From Capillidium heterosporum (taxonomy: Eukaryota; Entomophthoromycota; Entomophthoromycetes; Entomophthorales; Capillidiaceae), in NCBI GenBank assembly GCA_016630905.1, contig WBMQ01000009.1, forward strand, positions 620,001 through 684,000: a stretch of 64,000 nt of DNA, written 5' to 3'. A program made the translations under genes and the position numbers. Below the pieces are notes generated by a model. The model worked only from the letters and a program-made list of their open reading frames with translations. It made no database searches and was not told the origin of the DNA. Every line of letters begins with the position of its first letter. The stretch's first letter is position 1. Positions 1 to 11,200 of this stretch are shown here, piece after piece.

Positions 1-231
1 TACATCCCCTTTAAAGAACTAAACGGTGCTCAATATCATGGTTCGAAACCTAGGACCAATCCCAAGTTTCGGATAGAGATGGAGATGGAAAATAAAAAAT
101 TAGGGATCTAGATCCTTTACCACCAAATATAGATAAAATTCAATTAAGCTTTAGCAGTATAAATAAGACAAAAAATCTCGTAAAATTTTGAAAAATCAGA
201 GAATTGAGCTTCAATTTGAAAATCAAGAACA
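1..231. other. Upstream region of carbonic anhydrase gene
   Basis: No coding sequence is visible. The stretch holds the promoter and 5' leader of the carbonic anhydrase gene. I see no convincing TATA element. Confidence 0.4.
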
Positions 232-977
232 ATGAGTAGCAACGGCCACCAAGACTTCATCAGCCAAATCCTCACCCAGAACAACCAGTACCAGGACCAA
301 TCCTACAAGGCTCATTCGGATCTCCACCAAACTTTAGTCAAGGGACAGATCCCTAAAGCTTTGTACATCGGCTGTGCAGACTCCAGAGTCCCCGAAAGTT
401 TAATATTCAACCTAAGTAAGCCCTTTTTAATTATATATACTGATGTTCCTTGTTTGTAAATGAAGAACCTGGTGATATGTTCGTCCATCGTAATGTGGCC
501 AACATCATCCACAATAACGACGTCAATTTCTTAAGTTGTTTACAGTACGCTGTCACCGTGTTGAAGGTCGAACATATCATCGTATGTGGACACCAGAGTT
601 GTGGTGGTGTCAACGCCAGTATGCAGGACAAGAGTTTGGGCACTTTGGACTTATGGTTGCACCCAACTAAACAGCTCTACAAAGGTATATTCTTTCCAAT
701 TTTCTCGTCACTAAATTTATCTTAATAAATAGATAACGCAGCCGCATTGGAAGCCTTTGGTCCCGAAGAGAGGCTAGCCAAGATGGTCGAATTGAACGTC
801 CAGCTAGCTTTGAAGAACTTAGCTAATACCATCTACGTCCAAGACGCTTGGAAATCGGGTCAGAAGCTGACTTTGCACGGATTGGTCTACCATTTGGATG
901 GTGGTAATGTAGAGAACTTAAAGATTAGCTTGGACAAGCCTGCTGACATTCAGAGTAACTTGCACTTGAAGCTTTAA
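232..977 (+). CDS. Beta-class carbonic anhydrase, three exons
   Basis: It interconverts CO2 and bicarbonate with a zinc ion. Exons 232-415, 466-684 and 733-977 join in frame to 215 residues, a normal length for the family. Introns are 50 and 48 nt. Zinc ligands and the catalytic dyad are visible: Cys48, Asp50 and Arg52 in the C-x-D-x-R motif, then His104 and Cys107 in a CGHQSCGG motif. The [11 protein letters not shown] block sits across the first splice junction and supports it. There is no obvious targeting sequence, so a cytosolic location is inferred. The start is the first ATG in the open frame. The gene converges on the Urb2-like gene, leaving only 82 bp between the stops. Confidence 0.94.
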
Positions 978-1059
978 GTTTGGAAATAAATGTATCTGTT
1001 TTTAAAAAGAAAGGAAATAACTTTATTCTATATTAATGTATGAAGGCATCACATCTATC

Positions 1060-4000
1060 TTAAACCTTGCCTTTGAACTTGACCTTGTCGTCAAAGATTT
1101 TGTAGGCCTTTTTCAACAGCAACTGTTGGTCGTATGGTAATCCTGGTAACAACTTCTCGACTTCACCTTCCTTATCTACCAAACTGAACAACGTAAATAG
1201 TGGTTTAAATTGCTGCTCCAAAGGCTCTAAACCTGCTTGGAACTCTTGCAACCACACCTTCATCAGGTAGTAACTCAAAAACTGGATATCTTGAAGTTCC
1301 TTCAGATTGGATAGAAGGTGGATCAATCGATTGGTATTGGAAAATTGCAGCTCAATGAACCTTTTAAAGTTGATGTAGATGAGATAGCTACAATTTTGTA
1401 AGTCGGAGCTACGGTTCAGGATCAACTTTTCGAAGATTAGAGTCAAAGCATCACTGTGGGGGATTGAGGGTAGATTGGGTAGGTAGGTCAGCAACTGGTT
1501 TAAAGTGGTAGACTTGATGGATCCGTCACTGCTTATCGTTAACTTTATGATGTTTAGAAATAGGTGAATGAGGCCAATATTGCCATTGGAGTAGTACTTC
1601 AGCAGCTGTAAGGTTAAGAGCAGGATGTCATCCAAGTTTCCTTTGATTTTGTTGTTGAGCTTGAGAGTAGTATGCTTGTCTAGGATGAAGTGGTTGAGTA
1701 CCAGGCCAGTTGCCAGCTGAAGGTTTAAGTTGGTACCGGTAGATGGGGTAACTAAAATACCAAACAGCTTTTCGACGATTTTGAAGGTTTGCTCTGGATC
1801 AAATTTGTCAATGTAGGATTCAATCAATCCTTTCAACTGTGGGTTGGATTGGTAGTTTGCACTAGTAAGGTTGATGAGGTTGGGCTGAACTTCGATCAAC
1901 TGGACTACCAGCTGAACTAGGAGCTGGATGTCGAAGGTGGTATCAGAGGAAAGATTGCTAATGCGTACAAGCTGTAGGTTCAAAGTTAGATCTATAAGTT
2001 GTAGGCTGAGGTTGGAACTTAAATTAGCTAGACAAGTAGCGTGAAACTTTTCAATAGTCTCGTAGTACTCTTGGGATACATCTATGTAAATAAAATTAAT
2101 AAACACGTATAATATAAAAATGGTCACCAAAGTTTGAACTACATCTTAACAAATTCTGAAATATTCTGTTGAAATACAGATACAGAACTAGCTTCTTTTC
2201 CTCACCACAACTAAAGTTGAACTTGGTGATAGAAGCTTGGAACTCCTTTAGGAAGCTCACTTCAAAAGCTTTGGATTGGATCCGCTCCAACTTAGCTTTG
2301 AAGTTAGACTGGATGATGTCGTCAAGCCCATTCACTAAAACTTTGACTACAGAAATGGAGTTGAGAGTTTCATCCTTCAATACCAATTGAACTAAACTAT
2401 AAACTAAATCGAACTCCTTCACCAAATCGCTGTTGTGACTCATCGTAACGTAGGCGTTTAGCCCTTTGACCAAAATCCTAGTTAGTTTACCGTAGATATA
2501 GTCGAGATCCTGGACGTCAAATCGATCAGTGGTAAAGTATTCAGCTACTGATGGCATGAGATCCAGCAGGTAGCTCCTATCGAATCGAATGAGGCAGTTT
2601 CCTCGATCCAACGCAATCAAGCTTTGGTCTAGCACATCTAGTGTCAATTTCCAGCCTAGGCTTACGCTTAGATCGGTAGGCAACTTGGCCAAGATATTCT
2701 GGTAGGTGTAAACGATGGCAAACAGTTTGGAACTAGTGAAGGAATCCAAGTAAGTAGGTGGGAACTTCAATAGCACCATAAAGTATTCGTTCAATTTTCG
2801 GACTAGAGCTCCTAGCTCGTTGAGATTTAGATTTACGAAGTAGGGGATAACTTCATCCTTGATGATTAATTTGAAATCGGTGAAAGTGGGCTGAGTGAGA
2901 TAGGCTAGACTTTTTGCAACGTCCAAATTGAGTTTGAAGAGGTTATGCGAGATGGAATCTAAGAGAGTGTTGAGGAATGGGGTACGTAACTTAAAGGCTT
3001 CGTAGAAGGGAGCTAGGTCCAGGAGCTGGAAGGTAGGTAAAGCGGGGTCGAAGAGGTGGTCGATTAAAAAACTGACTAGGTAGGTGCGTTGCTCATCCCT
3101 ACATTTGTCGACGAATAGGTGGAGGTACTGTACACAAACTAGATACCACAGATTAGAGTCTAACTCTTGACTTTGGAAAGTCAACTTGAAGATCAAATCC
3201 AAGCTAGCTACAACGTCCAATTGGTTGTTTTCTTCATTCTGGAATTCCAGAAGATTGAACAATAACCTGGAAACTTGTAACTTGACGTTGGTATCATTCA
3301 AATGGCCTCCTTTGCCTAAGAAATTTAAACTTTGGATCAAGATGCTGTTGGATTCAAAAATCTGATCAGGGTACAGGTCGATCAAGGTGTTTATAGCTTG
3401 CAAAGATATACTACATACTTTAACTATCTCATCCTCTTTAGCAACCAACTCTAGGCCTGTATTGTAATCTAACAGCTTCATGATAGTAGCATTGAGATCA
3501 GTATCGACATCTTCAGCACTGTAAAGGTTAGTTAACTTATCCAATACTTTAAATACAGGAATTAGTAGCTCCTCCATATCCGACGGTAAATACGACTTCA
3601 AGTTGACTAGTACGACTATGTAGATTTGCACCCAAATATCCATTTTAAAGAAGTTGAAATCATCCTTGGTATCTTTATCTAAGATGGTGTCGGCTTCCGT
3701 CAACAAAGTGCTCAGGATTTGGTTGGCCATCCTGCTAGTGTTGATACGTGCTAGGCCCGAACTTAAACTCGAAACGAACTTCGCATCTAGACACCCCTCC
3801 AACTTGAAACTTTGAGGTATATTGGCGAACATAGATTTCAGACAAGGATCTAGCAATCGAGCCCTGCTGTAGATATCCAACATACTGCTTATCAGATCCA
3901 TGGCAGATTGTAAGGCAAAGTTGTTGAGGATTAGGCACCATAGCTGGTTGAGTTGGCTGTCGATCAGCTTGTAGTCTAGCTTGAGTAAGGACTCGTACAG

Positions 4001-5225
4001 GTGGATCTTCCCTTCAGCTGAGTTCACTTCGTCGACCGTAGCTTTGGTGGAAGTAGATTGGTACGTTGTCAAAATTAGAACTTTACTAAGGTAGTTGGTC
4101 AGGAGTTTACTTACGGTTAGGTCGGTAGGCTGGTATAGCTCGAACTGCTTTAAGAAATCTAAACTGGACTTGACGTTCAACAACATGGGTTTAGTGACAT
4201 CCAAGTTCAAGCTTAAGTAGAAGAACTTGAAAGTTAGTTTCAACTTATTACTCAAACTAATTTTATCCTCTGAGTCCAATAGAGTTAGCATCTCATAGAC
4301 CAATATCTCAGTTAGCTTCAAATACTTCTCCACTTTAGTAGGATCCTTTAATCCAAGTTCTAGTTTGTCGAATAGTAGGTTGCGATAGTTGTTGGTGTTG
4401 TTCAGGTCGGTGAACATGAGGCTGTAATCCAGTAGATAATCCTGGTGGAATATACTCTCCTTCAAAACTTTAATCGTACACTCTCTAACGTTACCCCTAC
4501 TTTCCGCTGTACTCCTATCCAAAACTACGACCAAGCTGTCCAATAGCTTTTCTAATATCAAGTTGAAGGCAAGTTTGTAATTGCTAGTAAATTTCAAGTT
4601 GAACTGTAATCCCTTCAAAAAATAAGTTAGTAAGCTCTCGACACCTTCAGCCAACTCTAGGCAACTTTGGTATCGCGCAGTTGTTAAAACAGTGTTGTAG
4701 GTCGAAGTCAAACTGATGACTATCTTGATAAACCAATCCAAGCTGACATTTCTATCGAATTTATCCAGCCTTTCTAAAACTTTAAATAAGGTATTATATA
4801 TATCTATCAAGTATTCAACATCAACATCCTCTTTCTTCAAGTACAGATTTAACTTATCAATCAGGTTGAAGATGGTTACCACGAAGTTGTACCTACCCAA
4901 ACTTAATTTCAAAAACCTTTTGTCGTTCGAGCTTTCTCTGTTGCCTTGCGTGTCGTAAACTACATCTAAAAGGTCGTTCAATAGCAACCAGAATTCTAAG
5001 TTCAGGTTAATGGTCTTCTTAAACTCAAAGGTCTTGTACTTGGAACTGACACTGAACAAGTTGAACAACCAATCGACTAGAAACTGCTGAACGTTGAAGT
5101 TGACGTTGCCAACGTTGGTGAGGAGTAGGTGAGCTAGATCTAACTTGCGCTTGGAGTGGAGTGGAGTTGGTACGTATCTCCTTGATCAGTACTTCTAGCT
5201 GGTTCAACGATGCTTCTGGGCCCAT
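1060..5225 (-). CDS. URB2: Urb2/Npa2-like nucleolar pre-60S assembly factor, frame break near N-terminus
   Basis: This large helical, Leu-rich protein has about 1,370 residues. The C-terminus (LLLKKAYKIF...KFKGKV) resembles the conserved tail of Urb2/Npa2, which acts in early 60S subunit assembly in the nucleolus. The N-terminus (LIKEIRTNSTPL, then KLDLAHLLL, then FLVDWLF) also fits the Urb2 start. One 46-nt intron (2082-2127) joins the main exon to the C-terminal exon. Near 5153-5167 the frame changes by +1 inside three GGAGT units (plus strand); one more unit or one base fewer would make it continuous. The start is taken as the ATG at 5225, upstream of this break. Assignment rests on termini and overall character, since the middle is poorly conserved in this family. 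It could be another helical-repeat nucleolar protein. Confidence 0.62.
2082..2127 (-). other. 46-nt intron in Urb2-like gene
   Basis: The donor is GTGACC and the acceptor is ACATAG on the minus strand, with an ATTAAT branch-like sequence. Splicing removes a stop and joins SSNF to DVSQEYY in phase 1. Confidence 0.7.
5153..5167 (+). repeat. GGAGT x3 tandem repeat at frame break
   Basis: Three pentanucleotide units lie exactly where the Urb2-like reading frame shifts. The unit length (5) is not a multiple of three, so loss or gain of a unit changes the frame. Confidence 0.8.
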
Positions 5226-5737
5226 AGCTTCAACTCTATTCTTGGGTAACTTGGAGATTTTGACTTGAGTTAAAAACTTTTGCCTTCCAATTTGGTTCAA
5301 TTTTCAGTACAAAAGTACGTCATATTCAAGTGTAAGGATAGATGAGCAATTGCAAATAGGTCCAGTAGAGATATCAAAATTATACTTTGGAAGCTTAATG
5401 TATTGATGATAATGATTAAATCTTTTCCAACTAGGCTCCTAAGATATAAAGTCTCTAGTAGTCTGACCACTAACTTTTTTGTAGCTGCTAAAGCCAGCAG
5501 AATTGCTCAACTCCGATATGTAGGTATTAAAATAATGACTAAGATCCTGGGTGGAAAAATATCCGCAAAGAAATAAACTGCATATGGTATAAATTCAATA
5601 TAGCTATGCCAACTTTAAATTACAAACATTTTTGAAGTTTTAGCATTTATTTCTATAATAATAACAATAAAGTGGGGCAGTCAAAGATCGATTGAAACTA
5701 ACTGAATACTTTTCTAAAGCTCATATACCAGAAGTTA
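5226..5737. other. Intergenic region between Urb2-like gene and NOP16
   Basis: About 510 bp of AT-rich sequence with short spurious frames only. It should hold the Urb2-like promoter and the NOP16 3' end, because both genes read on the minus strand. Confidence 0.5.
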
Positions 5738-6429
5738 TCAGTTATCGAACAATATGTTAATCTTTCTCTTAATCTGCGCTTCGGTGTACTGGTTAACGTT
5801 CAGCTTATCCCAGAACATGGCCTATATAAACAAGTTAGATCGCAAGACTAAATAAATATATTTACCTTGGTGTCAGAACCATGCTTCTCTACCAAGGCTT
5901 TGATAATGCTGGTATCCTGCTCGTTCAGTTTAACTTTCTTAGGCTGAACACTTTCAGTAGCGGCTATCAGATCTATAAAATGGGTCAGTATTGAAAATGA
6001 ACATATATAATGAATACTTTTTATAAATGGAGTAGAATTATCCTTATACTCGATTCCAGGTAAAGCTTCATCCAACCTATCGTCCTTGTCAGCAACTACT
6101 ACGTTCTTAATGTTCCCTTCCTCGTCACGTTCCACCACACCGAAGTTAGGTCCCAAGATCCTAGCCAGTTGCTTGTTATCCAATTTGTCAAGGTCTTTAA
6201 CATTTGCCAAGTCAATAGCTAAACTACTGCCAATTCCCGCGTTCATTTTGCTGATGTCTTGGTTAATGGATCGGCTTAGACCTAAATTCTTGTAGTTGGC
6301 TTTGACGGAAGCTTTACGATCCCAAGATCCAGCTATTAGCGGATGCTGAGGTGTCTGATCGACCTTACGGGTCTTTTTCTTTAAGATCTTAGGGTTCTTG
6401 AGCTTTCTACGTTGTCTTGGGTTAGCCAT
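5738..6429 (-). CDS. NOP16: Nop16 ribosome biogenesis protein, three exons
   Basis: Nop16 is a nucleolar factor for 60S subunit maturation. Exons 6429-6018, 5972-5866 and 5821-5738 give 200 residues. The start at MANPRQRRKLKNPK matches the usual Nop16 N-terminus, so the longer upstream frame is not used. Further family marks are the W-D-x-K block (GSWDRKASVKANYKNLGL), an E-(x)-KHG-(x)-D segment, and a C-terminal exon reading AMFWDKLNVNQYTEAQIKRK. Introns are 45 and 44 nt. It lies head-to-head with the RsfS-like gene, with 154 bp between the start codons. Confidence 0.9.
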
Positions 6430-6583
6430 CTCTGTAAAAGGTAAAGAGTTGCAATTTCGACTTGTGTCCACTTTGTCCAAATTTTGAAAGGTTTTGAGCT
6501 TCAAAGCAGCCAATGAGAATCAAATTTAGGGGTATAAAGAAAAAGTTGGACTTTTGTCGCTTAGAACTGCAACATTTTGAAGA
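6430..6583. promoter_or_regulatory. Shared divergent promoter of NOP16 and RsfS-like gene
   Basis: Only 154 bp separate the two outward-facing start codons, so both promoters must overlap here. The minus-strand side has an open frame with no ATG after 6429. No clear TATA box was found. Confidence 0.55.
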
Positions 6584-7535
6584 ATGAGACTACCATTTAG
6601 ATTAGCAACGAGAACATATTTACTTAGAAACTTCAGATCCAACCAAACTCTGGTTACACAAAGGAATTTTGCCTTCTTAAATTCCACCCCCTTGTACAGT
6701 GAAGTTGGTTCAAAGGACCCGACATTAGAGAAAATTGAGGACGGACCAATAAAGGAAGAGTTAGAAGCCAAATACCCACCTGAGCTGGAAACAAACTTCA
6801 ACCAAGATATAGCGACAGAGGTTGAGAAGAGTTTGGAAGAAACTGAGGTAACTGAAGAGATAGATGAAGATTGGTACGTAGACAAAGACTTGGAAGACAA
6901 AGATTTTATAGATAAGGAAACGTTCGTACCCAGATGGTTAAAAGCGTCGCGGGAAGCTATTGAAAAGCAAGATAGTTCGTTAGAGCCTTTAATAGCTGTA
7001 GAACCTAGTTTTATAACTCCAGAGTCCTTGCTATCCTACTTCAAGGCCAACAATGTGGAAGATGTTGTTTCAATTGATATGCGTGAAAAGTGCGATTGGA
7101 CCGAAACCATGTTTATCATTACTGGACAAACTCATCGTCAGATAAATGCCTTGGCCAACTCAACCAAATCCTACGTAAGAAATATATATACCTTTGAAAC
7201 TAATTTATGCCAACTTTTAGGTTAAGTCATGCCAGCCTATCGACCCTACTTTACCTGAACATCTGACCTTGGAAGGCGAAGTTGAAGATGACTGGGTCGT
7301 ACTTGATTGTGGTAAAGCAGTTTTGCATTTTATGACTCAGGCCGCCAGGGATACCTACAAGCTGGAAGAACTGTGGAAACATTTTAGTGATCCCAGCTTA
7401 GCTACTTTAAATTTGGAAGGTCAGGAGGAAAAACTGCCCCACCATGAGCGAAGTAATATCAAGACGGTGTTCGAAAATCAAACCGAGTTATTCAACTACT
7501 TGAGTAAGGAACAGAGGTCTGCGAAGACTATTTAG
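6584..7535 (+). CDS. RsfS/Atp25-type mitochondrial ribosome factor, two exons
   Basis: RsfS-family proteins (bacterial RsfS, human MALSU1, N-terminal half of yeast Atp25) bind the large ribosomal subunit. Exons 6584-7174 and 7221-7535 give 301 residues; the intron is 46 nt. The N-terminus is Arg-rich without acids (MRLPFRLATRTYLLRNFRSN), typical of mitochondrial import. Residues about 60-125 are acidic linker. The RsfS domain follows: DVVSIDMREKCDWT near residue 165, a THRQINALA stretch, then in exon 2 DDWVVLDCGKAVLHFMT and YKLEELW. These are the family's diagnostic blocks. The protein lacks the long Atp25 C-terminal half, so it resembles a stand-alone silencing factor. Confidence 0.87.
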
Positions 7536-8253
7536 TTGTTTTAAGCTATAGAGTTGCTATTATAAATGGAGCAATGTTTTGTTATTTTTGAATAGTTTTC
7601 TACTGTCCTCACTTTATCTATTTTTAATACATTTAATCGATATCTGTACATAAATTTGGATATACTTGGAAGGGAAAATGTTTTTAATTTATATGATCAG
7701 TCATTTATAATAGGATATGCATATAGTAGAAACCCTGCGCTCTTATTTCTTCAATTCTTTTTGTCTATAAAATCACATACTTATTGATAGCACTCTTTCA
7801 GTATTAGGCATTTGATCATTTTTTCAAGATATGAGTAGCTGGCTTTGATTTTAAAATGGATTAATTCACCACAATTATTAAAGAAATACTAATATATCCT
7901 TAAGATCCTACCTCGGAGCAGTATACTAAACTGCATTGTCTTTACTCGTAACTAGAACCACATTGGTTTCTACTCAAATCTGTAGGTCAAATCGAACCGG
8001 TCTAAAGGAGCATTTGTATCCGGCGTAAATATACTGTGATTAGTGAACTACAATATTATCTATTTTATCAGACTATATGTTCTGCTGGCTACTCCATTTT
8101 AAAATAAATTCACAAGCTTTCTTTTTATCAAATGTGAAGCTGCAAACACACACTTATGATTGGTATTCGGATAAATTAATGCTGTTGCTACTTCACTTGA
8201 TTTTATTCAGGTCTAATCAGCTTTGTTAAATTTAATGATCCAACCTCGATAAA
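7536..8253. other. Intergenic region, 718 bp
   Basis: AT-rich, no supported coding sequence. It carries the RsfS-like 3' end and the promoter of the repeat-protein gene. Confidence 0.5.
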
Positions 8254-11200
8254 ATGTTCATAGATAAACAGAAGCCGTACCCCAGGAACAAATATTTTAA
8301 GAGAGATCAGCCCGATGAAGCTGTGAACAATAACTTTGATGACAGTGGGACTGTTCAAGATGAACTAGAAAGTATTTTATCCTCAAGATGACTGACTAAC
8401 TGATACGCCTTTTTAGCCAGCCCATTCAACAAATACAAGAGCAAAAGTTTCAAGGCAAGTAAAGATAAATTCAGAGTTAGACGAGGAGATAGCTTTTCTA
8501 AAGGTGCATTTTTATATAATAAGATTTCTAACTTACTGTAGACTACCCTAAATCGCTCAGCGAAAAAATCAAGCCTATTTCGGTAGATGTAAGTCCTTCG
8601 AGGGCACTACTTCTATTACCCATAATCAAATCTACTATGAGTAAGGATAAATACGAATTACTTTCCGAGTTTTCAGGACTTAATCCCAACCAAGATGATA
8701 CCCTATACAACTTAGTGGAGGATTTCGACAAGTTTTCCTACGAATTGGAGCAATCGTTTTACGAAAATAATAAATCCCTGAGGTACGAAATTTTGAATCG
8801 ATATCCACTTCTATCACCAACAGGAAAGCAGATTGATTTCCATCAGTTTTCGGTACTTCATTCTTGGAAGCATAAAGAGTATGCTAAGGAAGTATCTCAA
8901 TCAGTCGAGAATATGGTTTCAGGATCGCCCTTTCAACAAGAGCTATACTCCCACAACGATTCAAGTCAGCCTATAGGAAACGGGTTTGTTGCTAATGGCT
9001 CCCAAATTCCCCAGTCATCCAACAAGACCGAATATTTTAAAAACAGCTTAGATTTGGACCAAATGCAAAACACCCTCAATAAAGACGATTTTCAACAGCA
9101 TTTGGATCGTACAGTCCAGGTAGACGATACGTACAAGCAGCAGTATAAGAATAAAAGTCTTAATCCAAATGCCAAGTCATTTACCTTCAATCCTGGAGTT
9201 TCGTCCTTTCAACCCTCAGAGTACCAAACTCAAAGTAACTTTTGACATCTATTAATATTCAAGTTTCTTTTTAGCTCAAAAATATAAAGGCTCAAGTTTA
9301 CCTTTAACATTCAAAGAGTTTGTGCCTAAAAACGGGGCTTACAAGTACACTCAGCCAGCTGAAAACCATAAACCTGGAGAGCTGAACAATTTTTCGAATA
9401 CTAGTAGTGCATCTCATAACACCATATCTATGGTAAAGGATGGGACTGAAAATAAAAGCATAGAGCCACAAGATAAGGAAGAAGTCACCGATATATCAGA
9501 ATCAAAGTATAGGCCAATTTATCCTACATTGTCAAAGGCAGAAAATAGAGGGCTTCAGTCAGTCATCAATAAAACACGTAATGATCCACAAGATAAGCTT
9601 CGATCATCCTGTAACACGCCTATAGGTATGAACTCTGATATTGAATATATCCCATCTCGAGACAACTCTCCGGCAGCACCGGCTTTGAACCAGGAAGAAG
9701 GCTTTCAAAAGGTCACACACACCCGGAGCTACAGTGTCCCTCTAAAGCCCTATTCTCACGAGTACTCCAATTCGGAAGATGAAATTTCGGAAATCGACTG
9801 CGGTGATAAATCTAACTTTCCACTCAATACTTGTGTCGGTCTCAACAGTATTTCGGATACCGAGGATATTCAAGGTAACTAGATAAATTCTTTGCTAAAA
9901 TCACATACTTAATTATTTTTGCCAACTTCTAATTAGAAGATGAGAAATTAGTGATCCTAAATCAAGCTCAACAAAGCCAAATTGATGAAGTGCTAGTAAC
10001 TGAACCTAAAGGTAACTTTATTACCATCTACTCGCATCATTAACTCTACTTAATTGGTATAGAAATCGAATGTGATGAACAGGCTGCTACCCTTAACAAA
10101 ACTTATCAAGACGATACCGCTACGCCAAAGCCAAATATTAATGAAGGTACTAGTTGTTAGCTGAACTATTTTTAATCCATTTTAGGTGATATTAACGCTT
10201 CCAAAACAACTCTCAATCAATTGGAAGAACCTTTTGAGCATAAACAGTTGGAACTTGGGCCATCAGAGGCCGAGGGCTTGGAGGAAGCAATTCAATACGA
10301 TGTCAGTCTCAAACTTATAAAAGACGATGCATATAAGATGAAAGAGCCTTTTAAACATAAAGAGAAAGAAGTCGAATCATCAGAGACTTGGAGTTCAGTA
10401 GAGGAATTTACTCAGGACACCAGTCTCAGCCCTAAAGAAAATAGTGTACAGGCAGCTGAAACTCGTGACGAATTCAACACAGCGGTTACTAAAAGCGCGA
10501 TTAAAGCAACCGATGCATATACTATTTATGCCGAAACGAAGCTAAAGGAAGAGTTGGAAAAAGTTCTGCCTGTTGAAGATTGGAACGACCTCCCAGAGGA
10601 ATCCCAAGCACCACAGCTATCCTTAAGTGATATTGAGAGTAGTGATTTGGAGCAGGTAGAACTTATACCTTGGATAGAAGAAAACTTGGAGGATGCTGGA
10701 CCAGATGATGAGGACATTGTAGCTCATAGTACCGAAACCATTATCCCAAGTAGCGCCAATCTTCAGGATAAAATCGAAGATACTTTGGATGGTAGCGAAG
10801 TTGCTAGTCAAGGGAAGGATAGTCATGATGGATTAGGTATTAATTTTTGCTACATTTTACAAGCTTGGTTGACGCTTTTTAAGGATCTCTTACTTTCACA
10901 GATGGCACTACGCAGAAGGAAATATTTACATTTAACATACGTCTATCAGAGTCCAATGCTGATTATACAGGCGATGTAGGTCTCAATGGCGATATATCGG
11001 CTTACAAAAGTAAATTAATAGCATAGTATATATTCCAACTGAATTTAGCACTAGATGAAAGTTCTAAATCTGATATGGTGAATGGTGCTGAAGAAAAGTC
11101 TCCCTGGGATACATTTGGTGACTATCCAGATTTAGATTCCAACTCCGACATCAAGAGTCAAGATAGCTCAAGTGAAACATCGAGTCATGGATCCCAGCAA

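Noticed and set aside
39-51. B-box-like GGTTCGAAACC suggesting a tRNA gene
   Set aside because: The flanking bases cannot form a T-arm stem, and no A box or acceptor stem pairs with it.
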